Assembly: GCA_958496175.1 (NCBI GenBank) | Contig: OY292275.1 | Span: forward strand, 14,694,001-14,758,000 | Source of the DNA: Sisyra terminalis | Taxonomy: Eukaryota > Arthropoda > Insecta > Neuroptera > Sisyridae | DNA: 64,000 bases | Direction: 5' to 3' | Shown: piece after piece, positions 1-12,279 of the stretch | Position numbering within the stretch: the first letter of the stretch is position 1 | Layout of the letters: every line of letters starts with the position of its first letter | Program-made: the position numbers and the translations under genes | The notes under the pieces: model-generated | What the model was told of the DNA's origin: nothing | What the model saw: only the letters and a program-made list of their open reading frames with translations | The model's database searches: none

Positions 1-320
1 TACCAATAAATATCCGAAATTTCGCTGCGGCAGCGAATATAATATATCACTCAAATTGCAATCACAATGTTGCCGAATAAATTATCTCATTTTAAGTATT
101 TAATTAGTAATTATAGTTTGGTTTGATAATCAATGGGAATACAGTAATCATGTTTAATTCCAGTTTATTGAACTAATAAAATGGGTGTCTATTTATCACT
201 AAAAACAAATAGTGACAACTAAATTCTTTAATACTGTAAATTTTTTATCAAAAAGTTTATATTGAGGCATCAAAATTCAATCACAATTAATAGGATTATA
301 ATAATAGTGTAAAATGAAGC

Positions 321-1007
321 TTATTTATTACCGTAAACAAGTTGACGCCAAATATTTTTTTTTTTTAAAAACCGAATGCCAAAAAATTGCTCATGAATTG
401 CTCTTTCGAAATGCACAATTTCTCCACTGCTATGATTAATCATTAATTAATTAATCGTAATTAAAAACCAAAATTTAATTCCCGATTATCTCTAATTATA
501 TGGACTTATTTTTATTGTAATTGGTGCCAAAAAATTGCTCATCCTTTTTTCTGATAATAATGATGAATTTTTTGTTCATAAAATCGTTTTTAATTAATTA
601 ATAAAATAAATAATTATTTTACGGCTTTAAGCCTGCGAGTAATAATTGTGACGTCATCGTCGCGCGACAATTTGCTTGCCGCTTTTATGAGGACAAGCCA
701 TAGTTACTTATTAGGTTACATGGGTATACATCCATGTAAACAAACTTATATTGTTGGCTTAATTATAAAATAAAAAAAGGATGAGCAATTTTTTGGCACC
801 AATTACAATAAAAATAAGTCCATATTATTAGAGATAATCGGGAATTAAATTTTGTTTTTTTTTTATCACGATTAATTAATTAACGATAAATGATAGCAGT
901 GGAGCAATTGTGTATTTCGAAAGAGCAATTCATGAGCAATTTTTTGGCATTCGGTTTTTTAAAAAAAAAATAATATTTGGCGTCAACTTGTTTACGGTTT
1001 ATTTATT
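321..1007. mobile_element. Palindromic non-autonomous DNA transposon with 9-bp target duplication, copy 1
   Basis: The element runs from 330 to 998. It starts ACCGTAAACAAGTTGACGCC and ends with the reverse complement of that sequence. The two halves are inverted copies for roughly 190 bases, including the phrase CAATTTTTTGGCA near each end. It is flanked by the direct repeat TTATTTATT (321-329 and 999-1007). The unique centre holds the GC-richer block GACGTCATCGTCGCGCGAC. No transposase is encoded. Nine-base duplications with long terminal inverted repeats fit Mutator-like (MULE) elements, but that class is an inference. A second copy lies at 15500-16175 in the opposite orientation. Confidence 0.85.
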
Positions 1008-2234
1008 GCATAAATTGAGCAGCAATATTCCATCAGAAAAAAAAATCATTGAAGTTGTCAGATAAAAACAATTAACCAATATTTTTTTTCATACTAAAGG
1101 GTAACCATACATGTCTTCTACTATGGATCAGTAGATCTGGGCTTTAGACTAATAACCTATAGATTTTTTTTCCAAACTTTTGTTTTAGTTATGCGTTTTG
1201 TGCTTAATTAAATTTTAAGTGTGGTGATGAAGTTTAAGATTTAAATAAGCATAAACCATGAACAAATTTATGCTGATTTATATAAAGGATGCTACGGAGC
1301 TTTGACTTCAACTTTGAAAAGTTGGAACTTTAAGTTGGTCTTACTTCGACTCCGATCTTAGCTCCAAAATTTTTGAACTCTGATATTAATTGAAGTTACG
1401 GTTATTAACTTTAGTTATTAGTAAAATTTACTTCAATGTTTTAAATTTTTATTAAATCATAACTATTGTTTCGTGTTCCATTATTTATATTTGGTATAAA
1501 AAAAACAAATTTGTTAATTATTATAACTATGACTTCATTAGAACTTAAGTTTTCGTGATTTCACCTCTAATTTCGACTCTAATTTTTAAAAATTCTATTT
1601 GAAATTTCTAATGATTTCTAGTTTCGATTTGGGTTCGAATAAATGCACCATCGTCTCCAATTTAACCAATTTAAACTGTCAAAATGTATTTAATTATTCA
1701 CGTTGAAATTTATACATTAAGTGGTTGATGGGTTTGAGGTATAAACGAAAAATTAAATAATTTAAATTCAATAAAAAAAAAATGGGATTTAGCCATTTAT
1801 AGAATGCTTCAAATGTAATAATACATTTTATTAAAAATATTGATTTTTCATTCCAATTTGTTATCTGTCATTAACTTATATCATATATAAAAGAAGAAAA
1901 CGTCTTCCAAAGTACAAAATGATTCCCACGGATTTATATGCCTCCTACGCATTCTGTGTACACTATTATTGAAATTTTACGTTTCTATTTTGCATAAATG
2001 TGGCCAAATTTTATTCAAACAAAGTTCAATTGACTTTTTCATCGCATAAAAAACAATAATATAATGTTATGTTTTAACGAATTTTTAATTTATTTTGACG
2101 GCATATAAGACAAACATCATTTATTTTAATACACACTCGTTAATTATAATTCAATTTTTTATTTATTTTTACAATTGTTGCGAATTAATTCGAATTTTGT
2201 AACTTATATTTGTTGCAACTGGTACCTTTTTTGT
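1008..2234. other. AT-rich stretch without recognisable gene
   Basis: All frames are closed by frequent stops and I see no family motif, repeat structure or splice-bounded exon here. The last part (about 1900-2234) would be the leader of a transcript from the leftward promoter at 2238. The first ATG there opens only an 11-codon frame. Confidence 0.5.
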
Positions 2235-2340
2235 AACTGAAATGGTGACGTTCAATTGCCTTATTTATATACCTATTTGCCGCGCTGTGGAAGTTTCCAG
2301 ATAGTTCCAGGCACTTATCGAAATTTCGAACGATTTCTAT
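2235..2340 (-). promoter_or_regulatory. Heat-shock-type promoter, leftward (start about 2238)
   Basis: Read on the minus strand. A TATAAATA box (2262-2269) lies 31 bases before the A of an insect initiator TCAGTT (2235-2240), which places transcription start at about 2238. Upstream are heat-shock-element pentamers in correct 5-base spacing: GAACT ATCTG GAAAC TTCCA (2289-2308). A further GAAATTTC core is at about 2320-2327. The leader that follows is A-rich, as in insect heat-shock genes. No heat-shock protein reading frame follows: the first frame is an 11-residue peptide. It could drive a non-coding heat-inducible RNA, a spliced gene I cannot see, or be a relic. TATA, Inr and HSE are seen directly; inducibility is inferred. 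Confidence 0.6.
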
Positions 2341-4950
2341 CCCTTTTTTACCTTACATTAGAATCTCACGAAGAGTATTCTGCATCGTCTTTCGTCTCTT
2401 TTTATTCTCATTGTTAGGATTTTCGAATGTTCCAAGTCCGCAATAATACCTAAAGTTTAAAAAAAACAGTTCAACAATTAAAAGTCCTATGATCGAAAAA
2501 ACCAATTAAACTGACAAGAAATCGCTTTAAGTGGTAATTAAAATTTCTTTTTTTATACGGCACGTGCAACTGTCTTATTTAAACCATATTTTGCCATATC
2601 CTCGCCTTACAATCTCGGTATTAAACACTATTTTTATCGCTAATCTCCGAGCCAATTACTGTTTTTTGAAGAAGATTTTAGCATTGATAAAAAATCGTTC
2701 CAGTTAATTTTTTGCTATATTTGTTTTTCAACAATCGTTTTTGGTTGCCTTCATTCTAGAAATAGATTACTGTCACCAAAATGCTATGCTTTATTAATTT
2801 TTCATTTATAGTGTAAACTGTAAAGGGTAACATTCAAGTTCTATTGTTCTTCAATGTTGTAATATTAATAAACGTTTAAAACCCATAAATTCTTAGCTAT
2901 CGCTTTGTTTTTCCTTTCAAATATAATACTACCGTCAAAATTAAATGTTATCCAAGTTTAAAATCTTCTAAGTATACTTCTACTTACAATAGTTTTGACT
3001 CCATATCTATAGTACATTTAACATATTTTTATACCTATAGTGTTGCATTTTTTAATGTTTCTAATAAAATTAAGAAATCTTTAAAAAGCTCAAATTTTTT
3101 ATTATAATTTAAAGTAATTTTTATTAATCAAAAAACTGAATAAAATATCTACGGCGTTTAGTCCAAATTTGGACCAAAATCTTATTAATCCTTTCTGAGT
3201 TATGTTTTGTATTATTTTTGATACATCTAAAGAAGTTCTAAGAATTTCGAAAATAAATTAAAACTAATATTTGCACATCAAAAATTTACTTGCCGAATAT
3301 ATTTTTTTTAAATTCAAATTGAAACAATTTCACTTTTGGCTAAAATATGAGGTAGATTATTGGGCTATAAAAGTTTTGAATTTCGTTTGAAAATCACTTT
3401 GTGAGCTTTTCTTTCTTAACTATAATCATTAATTTTGTTTATGAACTCTCATGAAAGAATCAAGATAAAGCAAAGGAAACCAAAAAAAGTGTAATATACG
3501 TAAACGATGAGATTGAAAATATTAGGTTCAAATAAAAACGTTTAGCACATAAAAGTATTTAACAGAGCTTCGGAATTTCACGGTAAAAGGAAATGAGATA
3601 AAAAGGAAAGGAAAATGGTGGGAGGTGAAAGGCGTAAATAAGATGTTAAATGGTTTTAATTAAAATTTAATTTTCCAATTTTCCATACATTAACATTTTT
3701 TGTCAATCGATTTTATTGCAAAGAATTTCTCGAAATCAATGCGATTGTGAAAGGCGCGAATGAATTTTAAAGATTCTTATTTGAAATTTGATTATTTCTT
3801 TTAAAAAAAAAAATTTTGCGATCACAGATATGAAAACAACAATCTTTAGTTCCATTAAATTCGTAGTAGATTTAAATTTTTTAATATATAAAGTTTTACT
3901 CATTCGAGAATTTTTATATATTTGAACAAAACAAAGTGGTTCTTTATAGGAAAGCAAACCTTTGTTTTATTGTCAAAGGTCAAATATTTTTCAGTGGGAC
4001 ACACATTGTTCCATCCCTTTTTTACATAAATATATCAAAACCATTATCATTAAAGTTCTTCGAATTATTAAATGAAATCTAAAAAAAAAAAACTAAAATC
4101 ATATTTCAAGGGAAATTTCAAGAAAAAACGGCTTACAGCAATACATTTAGCTCATAATTTAATAAATGAATCATACTATTCAAAACAACCGTATTTCCTC
4201 TTTTAATATTTAAGTGTAACCTGGGCAAAAATAAATATAATTGGTATTTCTTCAAATCAAAACCAAGGAATTTTAAAACTAATTCAAACGCAGTAAATCA
4301 AATCTTTGTTTACTTGTATTTAATAATGTAAAGCTTTAAAATTTTGCACTTTCAATGTGTATAATGATACCTAGCGTAGCTCTAGGTCAAATGATAGTTG
4401 CACAATTTGAAAATGTAGTTCAGTTCTAGTATCACAAAGCATGTGTTCGTAATTGTTTTCTGATAGTTCTTTGAAATTTTACCTATCGTGTTTCTCTTGT
4501 CAACCAATCTGACTCCAATACAAAATCAAGGATTTCAATTTGGAATAAAGAAAATTGATGGATAAACAAAAAATGTATTTAAAAAATTATATAAAAAAAA
4601 TTAATGTAAAATTGATCCTCTAAACTTGACTGAATTTTCATTAAAAATTTTATAATATTTTATAATATTTATGAGAAAGTAGGACATAAAATTAATGGCT
4701 AAATGAGTGATACCTAAAGTGTGAACCGCGGTATAAGAGTGCCGCGAAATATTCAATTAAACAATTCGGCATCTTTCTTGGAATTTCCAATTCTCGAATT
4801 TTTACAACAATACATTAAAGTTGAAATTTGATATCATGGAACTTTCAAATTTTTGGATATCTAAATGAGGAATATCCACTGCTTAGTGGTAAAACTCATC
4901 AAATGTAAATTGCATTTATTTCCATTCTTTCAGGTCTAAATCGATGTATA
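2341..4950. other. AT-rich stretch without recognisable gene
   Basis: No frame longer than about 75 codons is present, and none resembles a known family. There are no clear inverted or tandem repeats. A short purine-rich block on the + strand at about 3585-3640 is simple sequence. Confidence 0.5.
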
Positions 4951-5023
4951 ATGTGAAGAATATATCAGAATGTAGTAGATCAACTAAATTAGTGGTGTTT
5001 TATTTCATTTATTTCAATTGCAA

Positions 5024-5054
5024 CGTTTCGTTGGTGTTATTCCAACTTCATCAG
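5024..5054 (-). ncRNA. Hammerhead-like core, family B, left arm
   Basis: On the minus strand: CTGATGA, A, stem GTTGG, loop AATAACA, stem CCAAC, GAAACG. The invariant bases of a hammerhead core (CUGANGA and GAAA) and stem II are present. An extra A separates the core from stem II. I find no convincing stem III or cleavage triplet after GAAACGTTGC, so activity is doubtful. Confidence 0.4.
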
Positions 5055-5466
5055 GCAACTTGTAAATATTAGATAAAAACACATAGTCCCATGATTTAAA
5101 TCAAATTCACACGCCAGACTTGTTGGTGAAAAACACCGGAGTAAATATTAAGTATTGGTATGTCAATTACAAGTAGCCATGGTTAAAACATTCTTAATAT
5201 TAATAGATCTTTATAAAATTAGAATTGACAGCAATTGAAATTATTAAAATTCTAATTTTCTAATTCTACAATTTAATTAATTTTAATTGCTGTCAATTGT
5301 AATTTTCTAAAGATCTATTAATCTTAAGAATGTTTTAACCATACCTTCTGGTAATTGACATACCAATACTTTATTTAAACTCCGGTGTATTTCACCAACA
5401 AGTCTGGCGTATGAATTTGTTTTAAATCATGTGACTATGTGTTTTTATCTAATATTTACAAGTTGC

Positions 5467-5497
5467 CTGATGAAGTTGGAATAACACCAACGAAACG
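5467..5497 (+). ncRNA. Hammerhead-like core, family B, right arm
   Basis: Same core as the minus-strand copy at 5024-5054, here on the + strand: CTGATGA, A, GTTGG, AATAACA, CCAAC, GAAACG. The pair faces outward from the centre of the palindrome. Confidence 0.4.
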
Positions 5498-5573
5498 TTG
5501 CAATTGAAATAAATGAAGTTAAACACTGCTAATTTGTTTGGTCTACCACATCTTGATGTATCCTTCACAATTC

Positions 5574-8460
5574 CATTTACAATATCTTATTTGTGCGAAG
5601 CTGGGTTTTCCACGGTCATGGTAATGGTAATGAAAAGTAAATATCTCTCGAAAATTAACGTTTAAAAAAAATGAGGCATAAATGGATAATTGTTTTTAAA
5701 AGAAGTTTTTCAATATCTCAAAAAAGTCAAAAATCTGATGTATTAAGGGAGCCGCAAATCAAAAAAGATTGGTAGCCTCTGGGGTTGAGAATATCTTGGC
5801 TTAGAAAATTGTTTAGTTTATTTTAGCAAAATAGAGCGATATTTCAAAGAAAAACATATTTAGTCTATTATTTTAATACTATAATGCTTGAAAACTATTT
5901 TTTTTTAAATTATGGGGAAACAAGTTTGGTCGTAATTTTTCAAAAGAAACATGTTTTTTTTTTGGATTAATACTTTTCATTGATAATTTTTGAACCACAT
6001 ATGGTAGTATTTCCGTATTAGAACATTAAAACTCTCAAAAATAATAATATTAATAATTCTTTGCCTACACACCTCCGTATAGACTTAGCTGTAAACCATG
6101 TTGATTTTCAGTTACCTTCGATTATTGATGCTAATATTGTCAATATTCAATTGTTTAACAATCAATTTTCGTCGAGTGCTGGGGTGGCTAAAGAGGAATT
6201 ACAATTTCTTCAAAAAATCAACTTGTGTTCCTGCATCGGTAGGATTATATATGGTCTAGTTTTAGTTATTGATTTTTTTATTCCATTAAACAAAAAATTT
6301 AAATGTTTGTTTTTGGAAAATAAAGTCAAAATTTTTGGGTCTACTAATCTCATTATGTTATGATTTCAATGAATCTTTAAAAACTTTACGATACCTTGCA
6401 ATTAGCAAATTAAGCTAAATTTAAACATAAAATAAAAAGTGACGATAATATTATTTTATCACATTTGTTAATTCATCGACGTTTTTAATCTCGAAGGGTT
6501 TTCATGTCAAAACTGTAAACCAAAACCCTTAATGATCAAATGAAAAATACACTAATTGACATTTGCCAATTATTACTGAATACATATCAAACGATACACA
6601 TGAATTGAACTCAACACCTGTACCAATTGGAGTTACATTTTTTATATATTGACTCATGTTATTAATAGATTGTCGATGTTAAAAGCGTTTAAATATACAT
6701 ATATAGTTCAGCTCGATAAAATACTAACAAATAAATTGATTATAGCAAAAAAAAAATAATTCCAGTTGGAAGCTTTTGAATTCATTAGTGCAAAACAATT
6801 TTCATTTAAATTAAATATTTAATTAAAGTAATTCTAATTTACTATAAAACCAAAGATTTTTCCGTGGAATTTTCTTTTAGACTCATACGATTCTTGTATT
6901 AACGGCACGGCACACAGAAGATGTGTTATGAAAATTTGTTAAAGCTCGTAAGTGTTTTTACGTGTCTTTGTTTTTTTGATTTTTTTTTTTTCGTTTTTGT
7001 ATGTGGTTGTTTTGTGGGGAAAACAAGACATTGACACGCGATTACAACAAAATGTAGTGTCGTTAAAATGGGTGACAAACTGAGAATGAAAAAGGACAAT
7101 AGCGAAAAAGGACGTTTACTATTCGCAAACAGTACACGAAGCAAGTAAATTAAACTCACATGTTTGCGCAACGGTTTGATGAAAGTTAAATATGAACACG
7201 AAATTATTTTATTAAAATAGAGCGATTGTGAAATGCAAGTTGGAATGGAAATTTAATTATGAAATATGGGTAGAAAAATGGGAACGGTTCCGTATTTTTA
7301 CAATGAATTTTGTTTCTGATTTTTCCAAGTTATAATTTAATCATTTTCTTGGGGTCAAAGTTTGAGTTTTAGTTGTTACTTTCTTATTTTAAACAGTCTA
7401 CATTGTTATTTTATATACTTGAAAGTTTCGAGCATAGTTCAAGTCGTTCGTTTTTCTTTTCATTTTTTTTAATTTCGTTTTGGAAAATTAGAACGAAACT
7501 ATTGTATTTCAGTTGGTTTTTAATAGAAACATAAGTTAAATTATTTTCTGCAGAAATTGAAAGAATCACATTGCTAAGTTTAATCTACAAAAATGGTTTA
7601 TTTGTTGAAAGTTTAAGTAAATTTATTCAAGTACGTTTAATTTAAGTTTTCATGAATTTTAAAAAGATTGACATTTAACAAACATTTTGCATTTACTTAC
7701 CTAAGCTTTTTTGAAAGAATTGGATACTTTTTTCTTCTTATTACCTACAAAAGTGTTTTTGTTTTCTGGTTAGTTCAATTTTTTTACATTTATTGTAAGC
7801 ATATACTACAATTTTATTAATCATAGGTCAAATATTTAAATATGTCATATATGGACAACAAACGGTAGTTTGTTTGTGTAATTTTTTCACATTATATAAT
7901 TGCTTTTCGTTTTCAAAATCAATATTTAGTTTTCCTTGAGACGTCACATTTGTAATAGAAATAATTGTGATGAAATTATTTTATTTTCAATAGTCAAAAA
8001 TAATATTTAAGAACCTATAGGTGTGAATCCTATGATTGTAGTATTAACAACCATATGAAGGCGGTTTACCCTGAAAATATGCTTATTTAAAACATAATAG
8101 CAAAATGTGTTCATTGGAATTTTTTACTTATAGCGACCATTGTTTTCATTCCACGAAAATAGTTTCCACATATTGTTAACTCATTTAATATAAATAAATT
8201 GGTATCTCAGTGCTTAAGAAAGCAAACCAAATAAAAAAGGATTAAGATTAAAAAAAACGTTAAAAACGTTAATTCTTTAGTGATTATGAAGGAAAATTTA
8301 AATTAAAAGGAAAATTGATACATTGTATCAATAATGATGATCAATAATATCAATAATGATACGTGGTAACAGGGACTCAAAAATTAAATAGCTCCAACAA
8401 ATTTAATTATTGTCTTTGTATCTAATTATAACATTTTCATGTTTAAAGGAATTGTTTGCT
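5574..8460. other. AT-rich stretch without recognisable gene
   Basis: The longest frame (about 6061-6360, +) begins with TTG, has no family resemblance, and lacks splice or promoter context, so I do not call it a gene. A phrase around 5745-5785 (GGGAGCCGCAAATC, then GGTAGCCTCTGG) loosely recalls hAT transposon ends but has no partner. About 6960-7000 is a T-rich run. Confidence 0.45.
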
Positions 8461-8465
8461 GCAAT

Positions 8466-9000
8466 AATTGTAAAAAAATGCTATTTGATCTTTTTGACTT
8501 TTAAATGAAGTCTTAATTGTTATAAGATGTATTAGAATTATGGAGGTTTATAAGTATAACTATAATTGAAAATTGAATATTAATTTTAGATTTTAAAATA
8601 AAATTGTAAGAACAAATTACATTGTACAAATTTATTGGAGAGTTAAAAAAAGCCTATTGGTGGCTGAGTGGTTAAGGTGGCAATTGCTACACATATTAGG
8701 TTTGATGGTAAAAGAGGGTCAAAGAAAATAAGGCAATCGTTACCAAAAAAAAGCTATTTTGATCTTCTTGCCTTTTAAACGAAGTGTTAATTAATACGTT
8801 TCAGAATTATGGAAGCCTATAAGTATAACTATAATTGAAAATTGAATATTAATTTTTAATTTTAAAGTTACATAGTAAGTACAATTTACATTGTACAAAT
8901 TTACTAGAGTAAAAAATAAGCCTTCTGGTGGCCGAGTGGTCAAGTTGACTATTCTTACATATATTAGGTATTATGGTAAAAATGGATCAAAGAAAAAAAA
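8466..9000 (+). repeat. Tandem dimer of a roughly 268-bp tRNA-headed repeat (SINE-like)
   Basis: Two diverged copies lie head to tail. The matched points GCCTATTGGTGGCTGAGTGG (from 8652) and GCCTTCTGGTGGCCGAGTGG (from 8920) are 268 bases apart. Both copies share the block ATAAGTATAACTATAATTG and a run containing TACATTGTACAAATTTA. The TGGCYGAGTGGT phrase is the A box of a tRNA-Ser/Leu-type polymerase III promoter. The B box seen in the related copy at 28713 is not recognisable here. Probably decayed SINE sequence amplified as a dimer. Confidence 0.65.
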
Positions 9001-9873
9001 GATATCGATACTAAAAAAAAATGGTGAAAAGAAAATTGTACCAAACTAAGTTTGAAATAATATTTTTGTTTCTTCAATACCAATTACATTCAGCGAAAGT
9101 ACAATTTTCTTTCGTTATTGTCTCCAAACGATTAAAATATTAAATTCAGTGAAATATTTCATAAATATTATTTCGTATGTATTGATTTTAGAATTGATGG
9201 TAATTTGTATGACTGTCAATTTTCTACCAAAGCTTAAAGAAAAATAAACAAGAAATTTTATGATAGTCATCCCTATGTGTTATTTGTGTGAAAACAAGCA
9301 TTGCTAATAATATAAATGATTTAATTTTAATTAAACTCTAACTTAAGTATTCTAAAATTGTTCGCTTAGCAAAAAAATCTGTTCTCTTCTTTTCCTTGAA
9401 TCTTAATTTTTTGGTACAAATGATAAATGGTTAGTGACAGTCATGGGTAAAACTCTGTTCGGTATCGAATGGATTGAGCTTAATCCGATGATAATCTTGA
9501 TAAATATACGTGTGGAAACTAAATGGAAACGATTTTGTAAGAGTACAAGTATAATCAAAACAACGACGTTTGATTACATTAAAGATTCACACTTAATACT
9601 CGTTAACATCCTATTAAACTTTGGACGATCTTATAACCAATTATTGAACTATAGATAAGCTATCGTACCAAATAGTAGGTAAATGGTTCACACAATTTGT
9701 AAAAATCTACATTTAACCACAATCTTAAGAGTTTGCTAAAATCAAAAAAAAAAAATCGTCAATGAATTTAAAAGAAATTGAAAACTTTAAAAACTTTTGA
9801 AATTATCTGTTAACTTTTTAATGTCTAGACTAATGAACCAATTTCATTTGATACACAGCAATGTTGAATTTCA
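9001..9873. other. AT-rich stretch without recognisable gene
   Basis: No supported gene. A 74-codon frame at 9434-9658 (+) has no recognisable motif. On the minus strand this stretch lies downstream of the heat-shock promoter at 10149 and holds no protein frame of note. Confidence 0.45.
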
Positions 9874-9942
9874 TTAACACTCGTAGAGTACTTTTTTAAT
9901 CATATTGAAACGTGACGTCTCAAAACTGTATTGAGATGGCAT
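9874..9942 (-). CDS. Possible 22-residue ORF behind the heat-shock promoter
   Basis: This is the first ATG after the putative start at 10149 (the leader is about 207 bases long). It opens a frame reading MPSQYSFETS.. and ending ..VLYEC. It does not match the start of Hsp70 or of small heat-shock proteins as I know them. It may be a chance frame, the head of a decayed gene, or an upstream ORF in a non-coding heat-shock RNA. Confidence 0.2.
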   Translation of the reverse strand: MPSQYSFETSRFNMIKKVLYEC

Positions 9943-10149
9943 TATTCGTTCTTTTAATTTCTTTTGGAAATAAATAATCACTTTCACACTTTACAATCAC
10001 TTTTTTTATTACACTTGTATACACTTTTTATTACACAATCACACTTGTCAAAACAAGCACTTAAATGACAATAATCACTTTTAAATCAAATCACACTAAT
10101 AATCGCTTTGTTGTAACGGAAATTCACAGCTGAATTTCTATACAGAACT
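9943..10149 (-). other. Putative heat-shock mRNA leader
   Basis: On the minus strand this is an A-rich leader with many AAGTG and AAAGTGATT repeats, a composition typical of insect heat-shock leaders (for example Drosophila hsp70), which aid translation under stress. The repeats are visible; the role is inferred from the adjoining promoter. Confidence 0.45.
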
Positions 10150-10260
10150 ATCAACTGGCTTGACTGAGCGCCTTATATACCCGCAACCCAACATTCTAGA
10201 ATATACTCCAATATTCGCCAACATTCCATCATTTACTAGATGTTTCTAGAACTATCTATA
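10143..10260 (-). promoter_or_regulatory. Hsp70-like heat-shock promoter, leftward (start about 10149)
   Basis: On the minus strand an uninterrupted ladder of 5-base units (10189-10227) reads GAATG TTGGC GAATA TTGGA, then GTATA TTCTA GAATG TTG. These are alternating GAA/TTC-type heat-shock-element units, several perfect. A second TTCTAGAA site lies further upstream (10244-10251). Downstream is TATATAA (10173-10179) followed by GGCGCTCAGTC, which closely resembles the Drosophila hsp70 sequence after its TATA box (GGCGCTTCGTC, from memory). Start is predicted at about 10149, 30 bases after the TATA box. No Hsp70 coding sequence follows. This is a strong promoter signature with an orphan transcript. 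Confidence 0.7.
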
Positions 10261-12270
10261 TGTACATTAGCATTGGTGGGAAAGAGATAGAAGCCACTCA
10301 GCCAATCTCGTGCCGGCATGGCACAAAGAGAGAGACAGACTTTGCCCCTTTCTGTTTCAATATCTTTTTATATTTAATTAGGATTTATTAAGGGAAAGGG
10401 GATTTTCATGATTGCCAATATTGAATTTCGATTTAAAATCATAAATAGTATTTTAACGTTATTCGCATCAAACTATAAATTCGTGAAGTGAGGATCATAA
10501 CTAATATAATTTTCCCACTTTAGAACTGGCAATTTCTTACGGACTTTTGAGCAATTTAAGAAGAATTCAAATTAAGAAATATTTTTTTTTTGATGTTTTT
10601 GAATTTTTATTAATTCTTAAGATTGGAAGTTCATCATATATCGCTCCTTTAATTTCTGTTCTTTGATTATTGGTATTTTATTTTTATAAATTTTTAATAT
10701 ATTTTCCTACAATGAAGGGTTAAAAGTTGTTGTTTTTTTTCGAATTTCATCATACGGAAATAGCATACGGTATTAATACTAGGACAGATTTAATCATTGA
10801 CAAATTGGTCTTAATTTTGATTTCTTTATTGCACGACATTCGACAAATTAAATCAAACTTAATTATATACTATTTACATAGCTATGTCATATAAAGTCAG
10901 GAGTTCCGCATTAAAAATATGTTAAATAAATATGTGTGGTTTTTTTTACTTTATTAAAACAACAAAAAGATTATCCTTGGAACAATCTTCTTTAATTTTT
11001 AAATGCATTATTCTTCAGTAGAAAAAAATCATTTTAAACCTCTCACTTCACAAAATATAAGAAAATACTTCTGCAACGATATTATAGGAAATAATACCTA
11101 CAATATTAAGTATAAAATAAAGCCTAGAATAAAATATGCAAAGTTTTTCAGTCTTTTAAAAATTTTTAAAAATTGGACATCATAGGTTCTCTATATCATT
11201 AGTTAAATTCCTTTGAAACTCAATGAAGTTGGTTATACCATTTGATAACTTCACCGAAACAATGTTCTTATAAATACTTGTACAACTTTGAAACTTTTAC
11301 AACACATGTTTTAATATTTTTTTTAATAATATTATTGTTTTAAATAAAAAATATAGGAACTATTTTCATATTGAACTAATAGCTTTGCACTAAAATTTCA
11401 TTGAGTCAAACATAAATAATTCAACAATATAATTATATCGCCGTATTAGTTTTCTAAATTCCGGAAAACCGATAAATGATTTCTGATAAATTGATACACG
11501 AAATATGATTATTAAACACAAAAACGATCGCAAATATAATCGAAAAATTCAATTTCCAAATAAATATATTGGAAAAATAGAAATACTCTATTTATTTTAT
11601 GTCTTTTTTATATATTCGTACACCAATAAATGTAAAATGTAGGTACATATCATATAAAGCGTGTTCACCGATAGCTATCATTTTTTCCACACAATATGTA
11701 ACAACAAACAATATTTAACTAAAATAAAATACAAATAATAAATGTGGGTTGGTCAGAGAGACGGCGGCGACAAAATGAATTTTCCAATCGTAAATTTCAA
11801 GTATTGATTCGATACATTCGTTAGCGATTAGTGTCATATTGAACATGAATCTATTAATTTACATATTCATATTTCATTGTCTTTGTAGTAATGATATTTG
11901 TACTTTCAGAGCTTAATAAGAAATGTGAAAACGAACTTATGTGCAAATAAATTATTTCAACAATAAATTGGCAATAACAATAAAAATTTTATTTCTTGGG
12001 CTTATCTATAACATTCTGCGAAAGAACTAAAAATAAATTTGGAAAAATGATATACGTGGAATTATAACCAATAAAGAATAATTTCAAAAATGCTATTAAA
12101 ATAAAGAATTATTGATCGATTGATTCACCATTTGAAGTTAAAAAAAAATCATGGTAAATTTTTCGATGATAAAATAACTTTTCATGGCCATATTAATGAA
12201 CTCCAACAGAAGTTTTTCCAGGAAAGATTAGGATTTTTTTAAGAAAAAGACCAAGGCGCTTAATATACTT
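10261..12270. other. AT-rich stretch without recognisable gene
   Basis: Nothing supportable beyond short random frames. The block at 10261-10370 directly upstream of the heat-shock promoter is GC-richer (GTGCCGGCATGGCAC palindrome, GAGA runs at about 10328-10340). It could hold GAGA-factor-type sites of that promoter. Confidence 0.4.
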
Positions 12271-12279
12271 GTTCATATT

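Larger units (their letters stand above)
4953..5573. mobile_element. 620-bp imperfect palindrome with hammerhead-like cores in both arms
   Basis: The left arm (about 4953-5250) and right arm (about 5270-5573) are diverged inverted copies. They include AAAACATTCTTAATATTAAT against its complement, and the outer block GCAATTGAAATAAATGAA. Each arm carries one CTGATGA-A-GTTGG-loop-CCAAC-GAAACG core (5024-5054 minus, 5467-5497 plus). There is no coding capacity and no clear target duplication. This arrangement of facing copies resembles inverted terminal copies of Penelope-like retroelements or a fold-back element. The class is an inference. Confidence 0.65.

Noticed and set aside
6061..6363. 100-codon + strand frame
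   Set aside because: Starts with TTG, no known domain, no splice or promoter context, ordinary AT-rich composition.
8652..8680. A functional tRNA gene
   Set aside because: Only an A-box-like head is present. There is no B box, anticodon arm or acceptor stem.
10143..10260. Calling an Hsp70 gene
   Set aside because: The promoter is convincing, but no Hsp70 coding sequence follows on the minus strand.
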